This document shows, piece by piece, positions 10,006 through 19,010 of a stretch of 53,776 bases of DNA. The notes beneath the pieces are model-generated. The model did not search any database. It was given only the letters and a program-made list of their open reading frames with translations, and was not told where the DNA came from. Numbering within the stretch: the first letter of the stretch is position 1; each line of letters starts with the position of its first letter. The stretch lies in NCBI GenBank assembly GCA_041946685.1, contig JBHGAV010000026.1:1-53776 (forward strand). The letters run 5' to 3'. The position numbers and the translations under genes are program-made. This DNA comes from JBHGAV01 sp041946685 (GTDB lineage: Bacteria; Acidobacteriota; Terriglobia; Bryobacterales; Bryobacteraceae).

Positions 10006-10128
10006 GCCGAACGTTCCCTACTCCCGACTGGAGTCTATCACGCGCTCCCGCGAACACCCGCCCATTCCGACGCCGGTACTTCAGTCTGCAAGTGAGGCAA
10101 AACTACAACGAAATCAACGAGAAACACT
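10006..10128. other. Divergent intergenic region, patatin / GT39-like gene
   Basis: 123 bp separating two divergent genes. No clear -35/-10 pair is visible. Just right of it, CACTG (10125-10129) and CAGTG (10139-10143) form a 5-bp inverted repeat around TATATT (10133-10138), a possible -10 element that would make the true start of the rightward gene ATG 10165 rather than GTG 10129. Confidence 0.3.
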
Positions 10129-11679
10129 GTGCTATATTCAGTGATTCCGAACGTGCCCAACTCCATGGGAATGCCGAATTGGGTCAAGCCGGTTTGCGCC
10201 GTGGCCGTGACGACCCTGGCCCTGGCAAGCGTGCTGGTGGCGCTAGGCCACATGTCCCATTCGGTCTGGTACGACGAGTCCCAGAGTCACCAGTACGCCA
10301 GCCAGAGCACCCTAGGCCGGATGACAACTCTCGCGATGCAGGATCGATCCTATCCACCGCTCTTCTTTCTGGCTGTGCGCTATTCACTGCAAATGCGGGA
10401 CGATGAGGTGGGATTGCGGCTCCCTGCAGCGGTCTTCGGCGCGCTTACCTTGCTGGCGGTGTATTCGTTGGGTACAGAACTGGCCGGCAGTGTCGCCGGC
10501 GCGATCGCTGCGTTTCTTCTGGTCCTGACTCCCGGAGCATTCCGGTACTTCGTGGACGGCAACGCCTATACGTTGTTGATGCTGGTTTCGACTCTCTCAA
10601 CGCTGTACCTTCTTAGGGCAGCCCGGTCAGACGCACTTGTGGATTGGGCGCTTTTCGCATTGTGCGCCCTGGTTGGCTTGGGCACCCACCCGCTGTTTGT
10701 CCTCCACCTCGGCGCGCAGGTGATTGCCGGGATTTGGCTTCGAACGAAGGCACTGCCGCCGGCGACTCATTCCTACGTGCGCTTACTGGTGGTTGCGGGT
10801 CTTCTCGCCGGCGCTGAGTTGCTGTGGCGCGTGTTCTACGCGCACAGCGGCGGCCGGGTCCTGCCGGTGAAATGGTCCACGTTGTTCGAGCCGGGCACCT
10901 TCGTCGCGATGGCGGGTCTGTACTGCGGTCCACAGTCATTCGGGGGAATCGTTCAACTGTTGCTCTGGGGAGTGATGCAGGCGTTCGGGCTCTACGCGCT
11001 GTACCGCATGGGGAGGGACCGTTTTTGGGCGGTGACAGTACTCATTGCGGTGCCCCTGGTGGCCGTTCCCATCCTGGCCAAATTGACCTTGCCGTACGTA
11101 GCGTACAGGTACGGGTTGGGGATCTTTCCACTCGCTTGTGTGGTGGCGGCGTGCTCCTGGAAGGCGTGGTCTGAGCGAGTCGTGGCGCAAGCGGCGATCG
11201 CGTCGGTTATCCTCGTCTACTGGCTGGCTGGCGCCGCGTCCATCGCGCGGGCTGGAGAGAACACCTTCGGCTATCAGGACTGGAGAGGCGCGGCCCGGTA
11301 TCTGAAGCAGCGATTCTCAGCGAATGACGCTGTTTTTGTTGTTCACGAAGCCAACCTGTTGCCCTTCCGGTATTACTGGAAGGAGTCCGAGCCGGTTACG
11401 ATGGGGACCGATATCGGTGTGTCCAGCGACCAGATTGCCCGCACCGCATCCTCCGCAGGGACACCCGCTCCTCGCGCCTGGATCGTCCTCAGCACGTTCG
11501 CCAATGAGAATGCGCTGGTGGCCCGATTCACAGAGTCGCGCAGGCAGAGAATCGAGTCATGGGTAGGCCGCCTCGCCGAAGCCATACAGCAACACGGTCT
11601 CCGAGTGTGCCGGACGGAGTCTTTCCAGCGCGTCAAGGTAGTCGAGGTGCGTCGAGGGGGCTGTGAGGAGGCTCCATGA
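10129..11679 (+). CDS. GT39/ArnT-like membrane glycosyltransferase
   Basis: About 505-516 residues with roughly ten membrane helices. The first extracytoplasmic loop contains WYDESQSHQYAS, matching the acidic catalytic motif of GT-C enzymes of the PMT/ArnT/GT39 group, followed by DRSYPPLFFLAVRY, also typical. These enzymes transfer a sugar from a polyprenyl-phosphate donor on the periplasmic face. The longest frame uses GTG 10129; ATG 10165 or 10171 is more plausible because a hydrophobic segment begins right after it and a -10-like TATATT lies at 10133-10138. The stop overlaps the tatT start as ATGA, linking it to the TRAP transporter genes. Acceptor unknown. Confidence 0.75.
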   Translation: MLYSVIPNVPNSMGMPNWVKPVCAVAVTTLALASVLVALGHMSHSVWYDESQSHQYASQSTLGRMTTLAMQDRSYPPLFFLAVRYSLQMRDDEVGLRLPAAVFGALTLLAVYSLGTELAGSVAGAIAAFLLVLTPGAFRYFVDGNAYTLLMLVSTLSTLYLLRAARSDALVDWALFALCALVGLGTHPLFVLHLGAQVIAGIWLRTKALPPATHSYVRLLVVAGLLAGAELLWRVFYAHSGGRVLPVKWSTLFEPGTFVAMAGLYCGPQSFGGIVQLLLWGVMQAFGLYALYRMGRDRFWAVTVLIAVPLVAVPILAKLTLPYVAYRYGLGIFPLACVVAACSWKAWSERVVAQAAIASVILVYWLAGAASIARAGENTFGYQDWRGAARYLKQRFSANDAVFVVHEANLLPFRYYWKESEPVTMGTDIGVSSDQIARTASSAGTPAPRAWIVLSTFANENALVARFTESRRQRIESWVGRLAEAIQQHGLRVCRTESFQRVKVVEVRRGGCEEAP

Positions 11680-12611
11680 TCAGGCGGCCCAGTATCGGTC
11701 TCGTTGTCCTTCTCGGACTTTTCTCCACAGGTTGCTCCGTGAAGCGGTTCGCCGTGAACAGGGTGGGGGACGCCCTGGCGTCGGGAGGCTCCACCTACGA
11801 GAGCGACGACGACGTGCAGCTCGTCGGCAGCGCCCTCCCTTTCGGCCTGAAACTTGTCGAGAGCCTGCTGGCCGAGTCGCCCCGGCACAAGGGTCTCCTG
11901 CTGACCGCATGTCAGGGATTCGCAACCTACTCGTACCTCTACGTGAAGCAAGATGCGGACCGGCTGGCTGACCGGGATCTCACCGCGGCGGAGAAACAAC
12001 AGGCCCGTGCGCGGCGGCTCTTCCTGCGCGCGCACCGGTACGGCTATCGTGCGCTGGAGACCGTCCGGGCCGGAATCGGCCAGCAGATGACGACAGACCC
12101 GAAAGGGGCCGTCCTGTGGCTGAAGAAGAAATCTGACGTCCCCCTGCTCTACTGGAACGCGGTGGCGCTGGGGCTGGCGATCTCGGTATCCAAGAGCGAC
12201 GCCGGCATGATCGCGCGGCTGCCTGAGGTGGAAGCCCTGATCGGCCGCGCGATGGAACTGGACGAATCCTGGCAACAGGGCACCCTGCACGAGTTCGAGG
12301 TCACCTTCGCGGGGGCCAAGCCCGGCACGACCGACTTCGCTCGCATCGAGAAGCATTTCCAGCGCGCTCTGGAACTCTCCCGAGGGAATCACGCCGGGCT
12401 GTACGTCTCCTACGCCGAGGCGGTGTCGATTCCCAAACAGGATCGACCGGGCTTTGAGGCCCTGCTCCAGAAGGCGCTGGCCGTCGATCCCTTTGAGCAC
12501 GAGTCCTCACGGCTGGCGAACCTGGTGGCCAGAGATCGCGCCGAGTGGCTGCTCGGGCGAATCGACGAGTTGATTCTCAGCACAGAGACAACCGAACAAG
12601 AAACGCAATGA
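11676..12611 (+). CDS. TRAP-transporter-associated lipoprotein TatT
   Basis: 311 residues. The signal peptide ends in a lipobox (GLFSTGC, Cys20), so it is a lipoprotein. The body is all-helical with TPR-like character (AEKQQARARRLFLRAHRYGYRALE, VEALIGRAMELDESWQQG, RIEKHFQRALELSRGNHAG), matching the TatT family known from Treponema, where a trimer binds the TRAP substrate-binding protein. Placement directly before dctP, with ATGA overlaps at both ends (11676 and 12608), supports that role. TatT-type TRAP systems are thought to handle hydrophobic ligands. Confidence 0.88.
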   Translation: MIRRPSIGLVVLLGLFSTGCSVKRFAVNRVGDALASGGSTYESDDDVQLVGSALPFGLKLVESLLAESPRHKGLLLTACQGFATYSYLYVKQDADRLADRDLTAAEKQQARARRLFLRAHRYGYRALETVRAGIGQQMTTDPKGAVLWLKKKSDVPLLYWNAVALGLAISVSKSDAGMIARLPEVEALIGRAMELDESWQQGTLHEFEVTFAGAKPGTTDFARIEKHFQRALELSRGNHAGLYVSYAEAVSIPKQDRPGFEALLQKALAVDPFEHESSRLANLVARDRAEWLLGRIDELILSTETTEQETQ

Positions 12612-13612
12612 AATTCCTTATATTCCCTGCACTCCTTGTCCTGTCCTGGCCCATCTGGGCGCAGCAGGTCATCATCAACGTGGGAACCGCCGCCCCGGAG
12701 GGCTCCCCCTGGCACCAGATCCTGCAGAGGACGCGCGAGGATTGGGCCAAGCATTCCGGCGGGAAGTACAACATGCGCATCTATCCGAGCGGCACGCTTG
12801 GAGACGAGAACGCCATGATCCTCAAGGTGCGGATCGGCCAGCTTCAGGCGGTCGCCCTTTCGGCCGCCGGCTTGGTGCAGATCGAACCCGCCGTGGCGTG
12901 CCTGCAAATCCCGATGCTGATCGACTCCTACGAGGAGTTCGACTACATCCGCGACCGCATGGCGCCGAGACTGGAGGCGATGCTGGAGAAGAAGGGCTTC
13001 ATTGTGCTTCAGTGGAGTGACGTCGGCTGGGTACATTTCTTCGCCAAGACCCCCGTCCGGACGCCCAACGATATCCGCAGGCTCAAGCTCTACACCTCGG
13101 TGGGCGACCCGGAAGGCGAGAAGCTCTACAAGGAGTTCGGATTCCAGGTCGTCCCGCTAGCGGTTACCGACTTGCTGCCTTCGCTGCAAACGAACCTGAT
13201 CCAGGCGTTCGATGTCCCCCCGCTTTTCGCCCTGCTTGACCAGTCCTTCGGGGCCGCCAGGAACATGGTCGACCTGAAATGGGCGCCGCTGGCCGGGGTC
13301 ACCCTGTTGAGCCGGAAGACCTGGGAGCGCATCCCCGCCGAGCAGCGCCCGGGTTTCCTCAAGTCGGCCCGGGATGCCGCCGGGCGCGCGCGCGCCGAGA
13401 TCCGCAAGATGGGCGAGGATGCCGTTTCCGAGATGCAGAAACGGGGACTCAACGTGGTCCGGCTGACGCCCGCCGAGCAGGCCCAGTGGCGCAAAGAGGC
13501 TGAGAACGCCTATCCCAAGCTCCGCGGGCGCACCGTACCCGAGGATCTGTTTGACGAGGTCGTCCGTCTGCACAATGAGTTCCGGGCCAAGCGCGGGGCG
13601 GGCGGCGCCTGA
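12608..13612 (+). CDS. dctP: TRAP transporter substrate-binding protein DctP
   Basis: 334 residues: signal peptide MKFLIFPALLVLSWPIWAQQ, then a DctP fold with VIINVGTAAPEGSPWHQILQ, MRIYPSGTLGDENAMILKVR and the hinge/binding stretch FFAKTPVRTPNDIRRLKLYT. It binds an organic acid or hydrophobic ligand in the periplasm and delivers it to DctQM. The start is ATG 12608, overlapping the tatT stop; a longer frame from 12545 lies inside tatT and would hide the signal peptide. The stop shares one base with the dctQM start (TGATG at 13612). Ligand not predictable by eye. Confidence 0.92.
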   Translation: MKFLIFPALLVLSWPIWAQQVIINVGTAAPEGSPWHQILQRTREDWAKHSGGKYNMRIYPSGTLGDENAMILKVRIGQLQAVALSAAGLVQIEPAVACLQIPMLIDSYEEFDYIRDRMAPRLEAMLEKKGFIVLQWSDVGWVHFFAKTPVRTPNDIRRLKLYTSVGDPEGEKLYKEFGFQVVPLAVTDLLPSLQTNLIQAFDVPPLFALLDQSFGAARNMVDLKWAPLAGVTLLSRKTWERIPAEQRPGFLKSARDAAGRARAEIRKMGEDAVSEMQKRGLNVVRLTPAEQAQWRKEAENAYPKLRGRTVPEDLFDEVVRLHNEFRAKRGAGGA

Positions 13613-15405
13613 TGGAGCTATTCCCGCGTCTGATGGAAGGCAGCCGGCGCGTCGAGCAGTGGATCTCCATCGCGGCTCTCGCGCTGATGTCGGCGTTGCC
13701 GCTGATTGAGATTGCGGGGCGCAGACTGGCGGGAGGCGGCATTCCCGGCTCGATTCCCGTGGTCCAGCACCTTACGCTGTGGATCACGTTCCTCGGCGCC
13801 GCCCTGGCCGCGCGCTCCGACCGGCTGCTGGCGCTTTCCACAGGCAGCTTTCTACCCGAAGTGTGGCGTGCGCCGGTGCGGCTAGTGAGCGCGGCATGTG
13901 GCGCGGCCGTATCCGGCTGTCTCCTGGTTGCCAGTCTCGACCTTGTGTCGGTCGAGCGGGAGGCCGGCGACATCCTTGGTTGGCGGATTCCGGTGTGGGT
14001 CGCGGTGAGCATCATGCCCATCGGTTTCGGCCTCATCGCCGGGCGGCTGATCTGGCGCTGTTCCCCAGACTGGAAGGGCCGTCTACTCGCCACCAGCTTC
14101 TTGGCGATACCCGTGCTGCTGGCGCTCTACAAAGAGCAGGCCCCGGCCGGTTTGCTGGTGCCTGGCGGGCTGGCCATTCTGGCCGTGACAGCGCTGGGCA
14201 TGCCGATCTTCGCCGCTCTGGCAGGCACCGCCCTCCTGTTCTTTTACGCAAACGGGGTCCCGATTGCGGCCGTCCCGGCGGAAACCTACCGGCTGGCGGC
14301 GTCTCCGATGCTCCCTGCGATTCCTCTGTTCACCCTCGGGGGCTACATCTTCTCGGAAGGAGGCGCCAGCAAGCGCCTTATGCGTACCTTCACGGCGCTG
14401 GTGGGCTGGATGCCGGGCGGCCTGGCGATCGTGACGACGCTCGTCCTGGCTTTCTTCACGCCGTTCACGGGGGCCTCGGGTGTCACCATTCTCTCCATGG
14501 GCGGCCTGCTGCTTCCCGTACTGCTGAAGGCCCGCTACCCGGAGCAGACCGCGGTGGGCTTGGTGACGGTATCGGGCTCGATCGGCCTGCTGTTTCCTCC
14601 GAGTCTGCCGGTGATCATGTACGGGATCTACGCGATGACGCCCATTGACCGCCTCTTCATCGCCGGCTTTCTGCCGGGCCTCCTGCTGGTCGTCGTGGTA
14701 GCGGCCTGGGGCGCCTGGCGTGGATGGTCCGCCGGGGCGGCAAAGACTCCTTTTCAAGGACGGGAATTGCTGGCCGCCTTGTGGGAGGCGAAGTGGGAGA
14801 TGCTGTTGCCGGTCGTCGTGCTGATCGGCATCTTCGGCGGGTTCGCCACGCTGGTGGAGGCCGCCGCGCTGACGGTCTTGTATGCCCTGGTGGTCGAGTG
14901 CTTCGTCTACGGGGACCTGGGCGTGAGGCGGGACCTGCCGCGCATCGCAGTGGAGTGCTCGACTCTGGCCGGCGGGTTTCTGATCATCTTAGGGGCAGCG
15001 CTCGGCTTCACCAACTACCTGATCCACGCCGAGATCCCCACGCTGGCGCTCAACTGGGTCCGGCTGCACATCCAGTCGCCGCTGCTGTTCCTGCTGGCGC
15101 TGAACGGATTCCTGCTCATCGTCGGGATGTTAATGGACATCTACTCGGCCATCCTGGTGATCGTTCCCCTGATTACCCCCATGGGCCTGGCCTACGGCAT
15201 CGACCCCGTGCATCTGGCGATCGTGTTCCTGGCCAATCTCGAGCTTGGATACCTGACGCCGCCGGTCGGCGCGAATCTTTTCCTCTCCTCTTACCGGTTC
15301 AAGCAGCCTCTGTCCAAGATCTACCTGGCCACCGTGCCCTACTCGATCATACTGCTCGGCGCCGTGCTGCTGATCACGTACCTGCCCTACCTGCTGTCAA
15401 GTTAG
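13612..15405 (+). CDS. TRAP transporter permease, fused DctQ-DctM
   Basis: 597 residues. The first ~160 form the four-helix small subunit DctQ (VVQHLTLWITFLGAALAAR, WRIPVWVAVSIMPIGFGLIAGRLIW). The rest is the large DctM subunit with about twelve helices and typical segments: GMPIFAALAGTALLFFYANG, FTLGGYIFSEGGASKRLM, TPFTGASGVTILSMGGLLLP, LEAGYLTPPVG-like LELGYLTPPVGANLFL. It imports the DctP ligand using a Na+ or H+ gradient. The Q-M fusion is known in some TRAP systems. The stop overlaps tail-to-tail with the convergent DUF362 gene. Confidence 0.93.
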   Translation: MELFPRLMEGSRRVEQWISIAALALMSALPLIEIAGRRLAGGGIPGSIPVVQHLTLWITFLGAALAARSDRLLALSTGSFLPEVWRAPVRLVSAACGAAVSGCLLVASLDLVSVEREAGDILGWRIPVWVAVSIMPIGFGLIAGRLIWRCSPDWKGRLLATSFLAIPVLLALYKEQAPAGLLVPGGLAILAVTALGMPIFAALAGTALLFFYANGVPIAAVPAETYRLAASPMLPAIPLFTLGGYIFSEGGASKRLMRTFTALVGWMPGGLAIVTTLVLAFFTPFTGASGVTILSMGGLLLPVLLKARYPEQTAVGLVTVSGSIGLLFPPSLPVIMYGIYAMTPIDRLFIAGFLPGLLLVVVVAAWGAWRGWSAGAAKTPFQGRELLAALWEAKWEMLLPVVVLIGIFGGFATLVEAAALTVLYALVVECFVYGDLGVRRDLPRIAVECSTLAGGFLIILGAALGFTNYLIHAEIPTLALNWVRLHIQSPLLFLLALNGFLLIVGMLMDIYSAILVIVPLITPMGLAYGIDPVHLAIVFLANLELGYLTPPVGANLFLSSYRFKQPLSKIYLATVPYSIILLGAVLLITYLPYLLSS

Positions 15406-16862
15406 ACCAACGCGATCAGCTCGATTCCCTGCTTGCTCCCGAGGTTTCGCGAGTACTTCCTGTCGGTAGAGTTGTTCCAATGCTCATGCACGCCCAGACT
15501 GGAGAACGCGCCACGCCCGTCGGGGTTGTACACCGTCCCCGAGGGGGGCTTGGCCGCCAGCGCGGCTTCGTGCATGTAGTTGTCCGCACTGCCCCTGACT
15601 TCGGTGGCCCGCGGCTCGTTTCGAAGAATGTCCAGGCCGACCGAGTCCAGAGCCACCGGATCCTGCGACATCAGCATACTTGACGCCCAATGGTCGCCAA
15701 AGCTGGCCCAACGGTAGGCATTGCCTTCGTTGTGCTCCGACGAGTAGATGCCATCCAGCATGTAGAGCATGGTCTTCCCCCCGAGATGCTGGTGTCCCAT
15801 CAAGTCCACGAGGACATTGTAGGAGCCCATCGGCAGTGTGCGCTGTACGTAGGGATGCAGCGGCGAAGGCGTCCAGCCCCTGTCCGGGAAGTGCACCGAG
15901 CCGAAGTGGTTCTTTCCGATCAGAGTCACTCCGGCCATGGTGTGCGCGCGGAGCAGCGCCAGGTTGATCAGGTAAGTAGACTCCACAACCTCGCGGGGGA
16001 TGTAGGCCGTCGGCACACCTTCCTTGGAAAACCGGACCGGGTTGGCCTTGTCCACCGTCGGATTAATGCGCCCGCCGTGGCCGAAATCGTTGCCTGCCAG
16101 GAACTTCACAGCCTGGAAATCACGGCCGGAATTGCTGCGGATCTTCGTGAAGATCGGCTGGCCGACGTTGTGATTGTCCAGCGCCTCATAGATCATGATG
16201 TCCTCGCCGGCGACCCCGGCAACGTTTATCAGTTGCGACACCAGCGCGGAGATCACGTGCGGGCTTGCCAGGCCATTCTGCGGTCCCCGCGGAGGCCCGC
16301 CTCCCCTCCCGCCCTCGACCGCAGGACCACCAGGAGGCAGGCCGCCACCAGGAGGCATGCCCCCCGGCAGAGGGCCGCCGGCGGGAGCACCCCCGCCCGG
16401 ACCGCGTCCCCCCGGGAACGAGCGGACCATGTTGGTCCAATCCGGCCCTCGATCCTGGTTGCCGTTGATCTTGATGGCGATTCTCTCACCCCGACGGTAG
16501 CCCGAATTGCCGCGCTTGTGTGTCTCGTTGAAATGCCGGAACAGCGCGTCCCAGGCCTGCTTTTCGTTCTTCTGGCCGGTAAGGTCCAGGAGCAGGCGGG
16601 AGGTCATGCGGTCCACCACCCTCTGGTCGGTGTTGGCGTCGTCCCACCAGAAGCCTGTCTTGCCGTCCCAACTGGCTGCCTTGGCGTCGCGAACCCAAAC
16701 CACGCGGCCGGGGTGGATCCCCTTGGCCTCGCCTATGGGGCTGTTGGGGGCTTCGCTGGGTTTGAACGGCTCCACGGGAGGCATGGGCCCGCGTTGCTGC
16801 GCGAAGACCATCCCAGCGGCATGCGCCGCGGCCAATGATTGCAGGAAGCATCTACGCTCCAT
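15402..16862 (-). CDS. DUF362-type protein with signal peptide and Gly/Pro-rich insert
   Basis: 486 residues from ATG 16862, chosen because AAAGGAGGG lies 6-7 nt upstream; an upstream in-frame start at 16895 falls inside purB. The N terminus (MERRCFLQSLAAAHAAG) has a twin-arginine-like ERRCFL followed by a hydrophobic stretch, so export is likely. The body has DUF362 features: RRGERIAIKINGNQD, HVISALVSQLINVAGVAGEDIMIYEA, VVESTYLINLALLRAHTMAGVTLIGKNHFGS, SQDPVALDSVGLDIL. A Gly/Pro-rich low-complexity segment (16262-16426) interrupts the domain. DUF362 proteins are poorly characterised; no Fe-S motif is visible. It lies just after purB on the same strand. Confidence 0.8.
   Translation of the reverse strand: MERRCFLQSLAAAHAAGMVFAQQRGPMPPVEPFKPSEAPNSPIGEAKGIHPGRVVWVRDAKAASWDGKTGFWWDDANTDQRVVDRMTSRLLLDLTGQKNEKQAWDALFRHFNETHKRGNSGYRRGERIAIKINGNQDRGPDWTNMVRSFPGGRGPGGGAPAGGPLPGGMPPGGGLPPGGPAVEGGRGGGPPRGPQNGLASPHVISALVSQLINVAGVAGEDIMIYEALDNHNVGQPIFTKIRSNSGRDFQAVKFLAGNDFGHGGRINPTVDKANPVRFSKEGVPTAYIPREVVESTYLINLALLRAHTMAGVTLIGKNHFGSVHFPDRGWTPSPLHPYVQRTLPMGSYNVLVDLMGHQHLGGKTMLYMLDGIYSSEHNEGNAYRWASFGDHWASSMLMSQDPVALDSVGLDILRNEPRATEVRGSADNYMHEAALAAKPPSGTVYNPDGRGAFSSLGVHEHWNNSTDRKYSRNLGSKQGIELIALV
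16262..16426 (-). repeat. Gly/Pro-rich low-complexity coding segment
   Basis: A short-period GC-rich stretch inside the DUF362 gene encodes tandem GGxPPGG / GGRGPGGG / PPGGGLPPGG-like units, with near-identical nucleotide units such as CCAGGAGGCA repeated around 16330-16360. It probably forms a flexible loop and is a candidate for length variation between strains. Confidence 0.6.
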
Positions 16863-16875
16863 GAACACCCTCCTT

Positions 16876-18183
16876 TCAGGCAAACACTCGCTCAAATATC
16901 CGATCCACGTTGGAAAGCTGGCGGTCCAGGGAGAAACTCCGGGCGATCTGGTCTGGACTCAGGACGGCGCGGATGGCAGGATCGGCCTCGATCGCCGCGC
17001 GGAAATCGCCTTCCTCTTCCCAGGCCTTCATCGCATGTCCCTGAACGACCTTGTAGGCCTGCTCCCGCAGCATGCCCGCGGCAGCCAGGTCGAGCAGCAA
17101 CTGGCCGGAGAACACAAGGCCCTTGGTCAGATCCAGGTTGCGGCGCATGCGGTCCACATAGACGGGCATCTTCTCCACCAGCCAGGTGGTCTTGGCCAGC
17201 AGGTAGTCGAGCAGAATGGTGGAGTCGGGCAGGATCACCCGCTCGACCGAGGAATGCGATATGTCGCGCTCATGCCAGAGCGCGATGTTCTCAAAGGCCG
17301 CCTGCACGTTGGCGCGGATGACGCGGGCAAGGCCGCAGATCTGCTCGCACGTGACGGGGTTGCGCTTGTGGGGCATGGCTGAACTCCCCTTCTGGCCGGC
17401 GGTGAACGGTTCCTGCGCCTCGCGGACCTCGGTGCGTTGGAGGTGCCGGATCTCCAGGGCGATCTTCTCGAGCGTGGCCGCCGTCAGCGCCAGCACGGAG
17501 ATAAAGTGCGCGTGACGCTCCCGGGAGACCACCTGGGAGGTAATCGGCGCGGCCTTGAGCCCGAGCCGCTCGCAGATCAACTCCTCCGCCTTGGGGCTGA
17601 TATGGCCAAACGTGCCGACCGCGCCGGACATCTTGCCGACGCTCAAGTCCGCTGCCGCGGCCTCCAGGCGGCGCAGATTGCCGCGCATGTCATCGTACCA
17701 GAGGGCGAGCTTGAGACCGAAGGTAATCGGCTCGGCGTGTACCCCGTGCGTGCGCCCGATCTGCACCGCATCCTTGAACTCATAGGCGCGCTTCTTGAGC
17801 ACTTCCATGAGCTGCCCGATGCCCTTGACCAGCAGCGCGGAGGCCTGCTTGGCGAGCAGGCCCTGCGCCGTGTCCACGACATCGTTCGAGGTGAGTCCGT
17901 AGTGGAACCACCGGGACGCTTCGGGGTGGCCGGCGGCCGCCATGCTCTCTGCGATCGCCGTGGTGAAAGCGATCACGTCGTGCTTGACCTCGCGCTCGAT
18001 CTCCAGGATCCTGGCGACATCGAAGCCGGCGTGCGCGCGGAGAAGCCGCGCCGCCTCCAGGGGCACCTCCCCCATTTCAGCCAGCGCCTCGGAGGCCGCC
18101 AGCTCAACCTCCAGCCAGGCGCGAAACCGGTTCTCATCGTTCCAGATGCGGCCCATTTCCGGGCGGGTGTAGCGTTGAATCAT
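16876..18183 (-). CDS. purB: Adenylosuccinate lyase
   Basis: PurB splits SAICAR and adenylosuccinate in purine synthesis. The 435-residue protein starts MIQRYTRPEMGRIWNDENRF, has the first catalytic-His region IGRTHGVHAEPITFG, and the fumarase/ASL superfamily signature GSSAMPHKRNP. Length is normal. ATG 18183 overlaps the TGA of the upstream metallo-hydrolase as ATGA, implying coupled translation. The DUF362 ribosome-binding site begins right at its stop. Confidence 0.96.
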   Translation of the reverse strand: MIQRYTRPEMGRIWNDENRFRAWLEVELAASEALAEMGEVPLEAARLLRAHAGFDVARILEIEREVKHDVIAFTTAIAESMAAAGHPEASRWFHYGLTSNDVVDTAQGLLAKQASALLVKGIGQLMEVLKKRAYEFKDAVQIGRTHGVHAEPITFGLKLALWYDDMRGNLRRLEAAAADLSVGKMSGAVGTFGHISPKAEELICERLGLKAAPITSQVVSRERHAHFISVLALTAATLEKIALEIRHLQRTEVREAQEPFTAGQKGSSAMPHKRNPVTCEQICGLARVIRANVQAAFENIALWHERDISHSSVERVILPDSTILLDYLLAKTTWLVEKMPVYVDRMRRNLDLTKGLVFSGQLLLDLAAAGMLREQAYKVVQGHAMKAWEEEGDFRAAIEADPAIRAVLSPDQIARSFSLDRQLSNVDRIFERVFA

Positions 18184-18956
18184 AGCGTAAAGACCTCGGT
18201 CTGCCGGCGCGGCTCGGCGATCACAAGCCTGACGGAAAGCGACCTTGCGGCGATCGCCTGCGCGGCGGCCAGACGCACAAGCTCGGGATGATTGTTGTTC
18301 TCGCTTATGTGGCCCAGGACCAGGGTCGCCGTGTCCGTGCCCATTTCGTCCCGGATGAAGTCCGAGACGACGTCGTTAGACAGGTGCCCTTTTCTGCCCA
18401 TCACCCGCTGCTTCACCGACCAGGGGTAGGGCCCCACCTTGAGCATCTCCAGGTCATGGTTCGATTCCAGAATCACGAACTGCGCCCCGCGCAGGTGATA
18501 CTTGACCGACTCCGGGATGTATCCCAGGTCCGTGACCAGCGCCGTCTTCAACCCCTGTGTATGGAAGGCGAACGCTACAGGGTCTGCGGCATCGTGCGGG
18601 ATGGTGAAGCTGTCCACGTCCACATCGCCGATCGAGAACCGGCACCCGGCCTGGAAGGTATCCACACAGGGCGCGCGCTCGTCCCAGGAGAGTGTGGGCG
18701 CGGTCAGCTTGGTGGCATAGACCGGAACGCGGTAGCCGAGCTTGCGCTCAAGCACCGGCAGACCCGACACGTGATCGCTGTGTTCGTGGCTGATCAGCAC
18801 GGCGTCCAGCCGGGCGGGATCCTCACCGATGCCCGCCAGCCGGCTGGAGAGTTCGCGGAAGCTGAGCCCGGCGTCGACCAGGATGCGGGTCTTCCCCGTC
18901 GCCACAAACGTGGCGTTTCCCGAACTCCCGCTGGCGAGAACGCAGATCTTGAGGAT
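18180..18956 (-). CDS. YycJ-like MBL-fold metallo-hydrolase with non-standard start
   Basis: Metallo-beta-lactamase fold protein of the YycJ/YycI-neighbour type (phosphodiesterase/exonuclease-like). Seen: KICVLASGSSGNATFV (first strand), ILVDAGLSF, metal motif SHEHSDHVSG, later VTDLGYIPESV, ILESNHD and GHISENNNHPE. The conserved N-terminal strand lies before the first ordinary start (GTG 18905), and between the upstream TAG at 19011 and that strand there is no ATG, GTG or TTG in frame. GGGAGG sits 5 nt before ATC 18956, so initiation may be at this ATC (258 aa) or at a CTG further up; a sequence error is the alternative. The stop overlaps purB. Confidence 0.85.
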   Translation of the reverse strand: MLKICVLASGSSGNATFVATGKTRILVDAGLSFRELSSRLAGIGEDPARLDAVLISHEHSDHVSGLPVLERKLGYRVPVYATKLTAPTLSWDERAPCVDTFQAGCRFSIGDVDVDSFTIPHDAADPVAFAFHTQGLKTALVTDLGYIPESVKYHLRGAQFVILESNHDLEMLKVGPYPWSVKQRVMGRKGHLSNDVVSDFIRDEMGTDTATLVLGHISENNNHPELVRLAAAQAIAARSLSVRLVIAEPRRQTEVFTL

Positions 18957-19010
18957 GGCCGCCTCCCGGACTCTTCCTTGTAGCAGGAAAGCGCGGAGGG
19001 AAACAACCCG

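Noticed and set aside
10129..15405. Horizontal transfer of the TRAP unit
   Set aside because: Base composition looks like the neighbours and there are no mobile-element remnants or flanking repeats.
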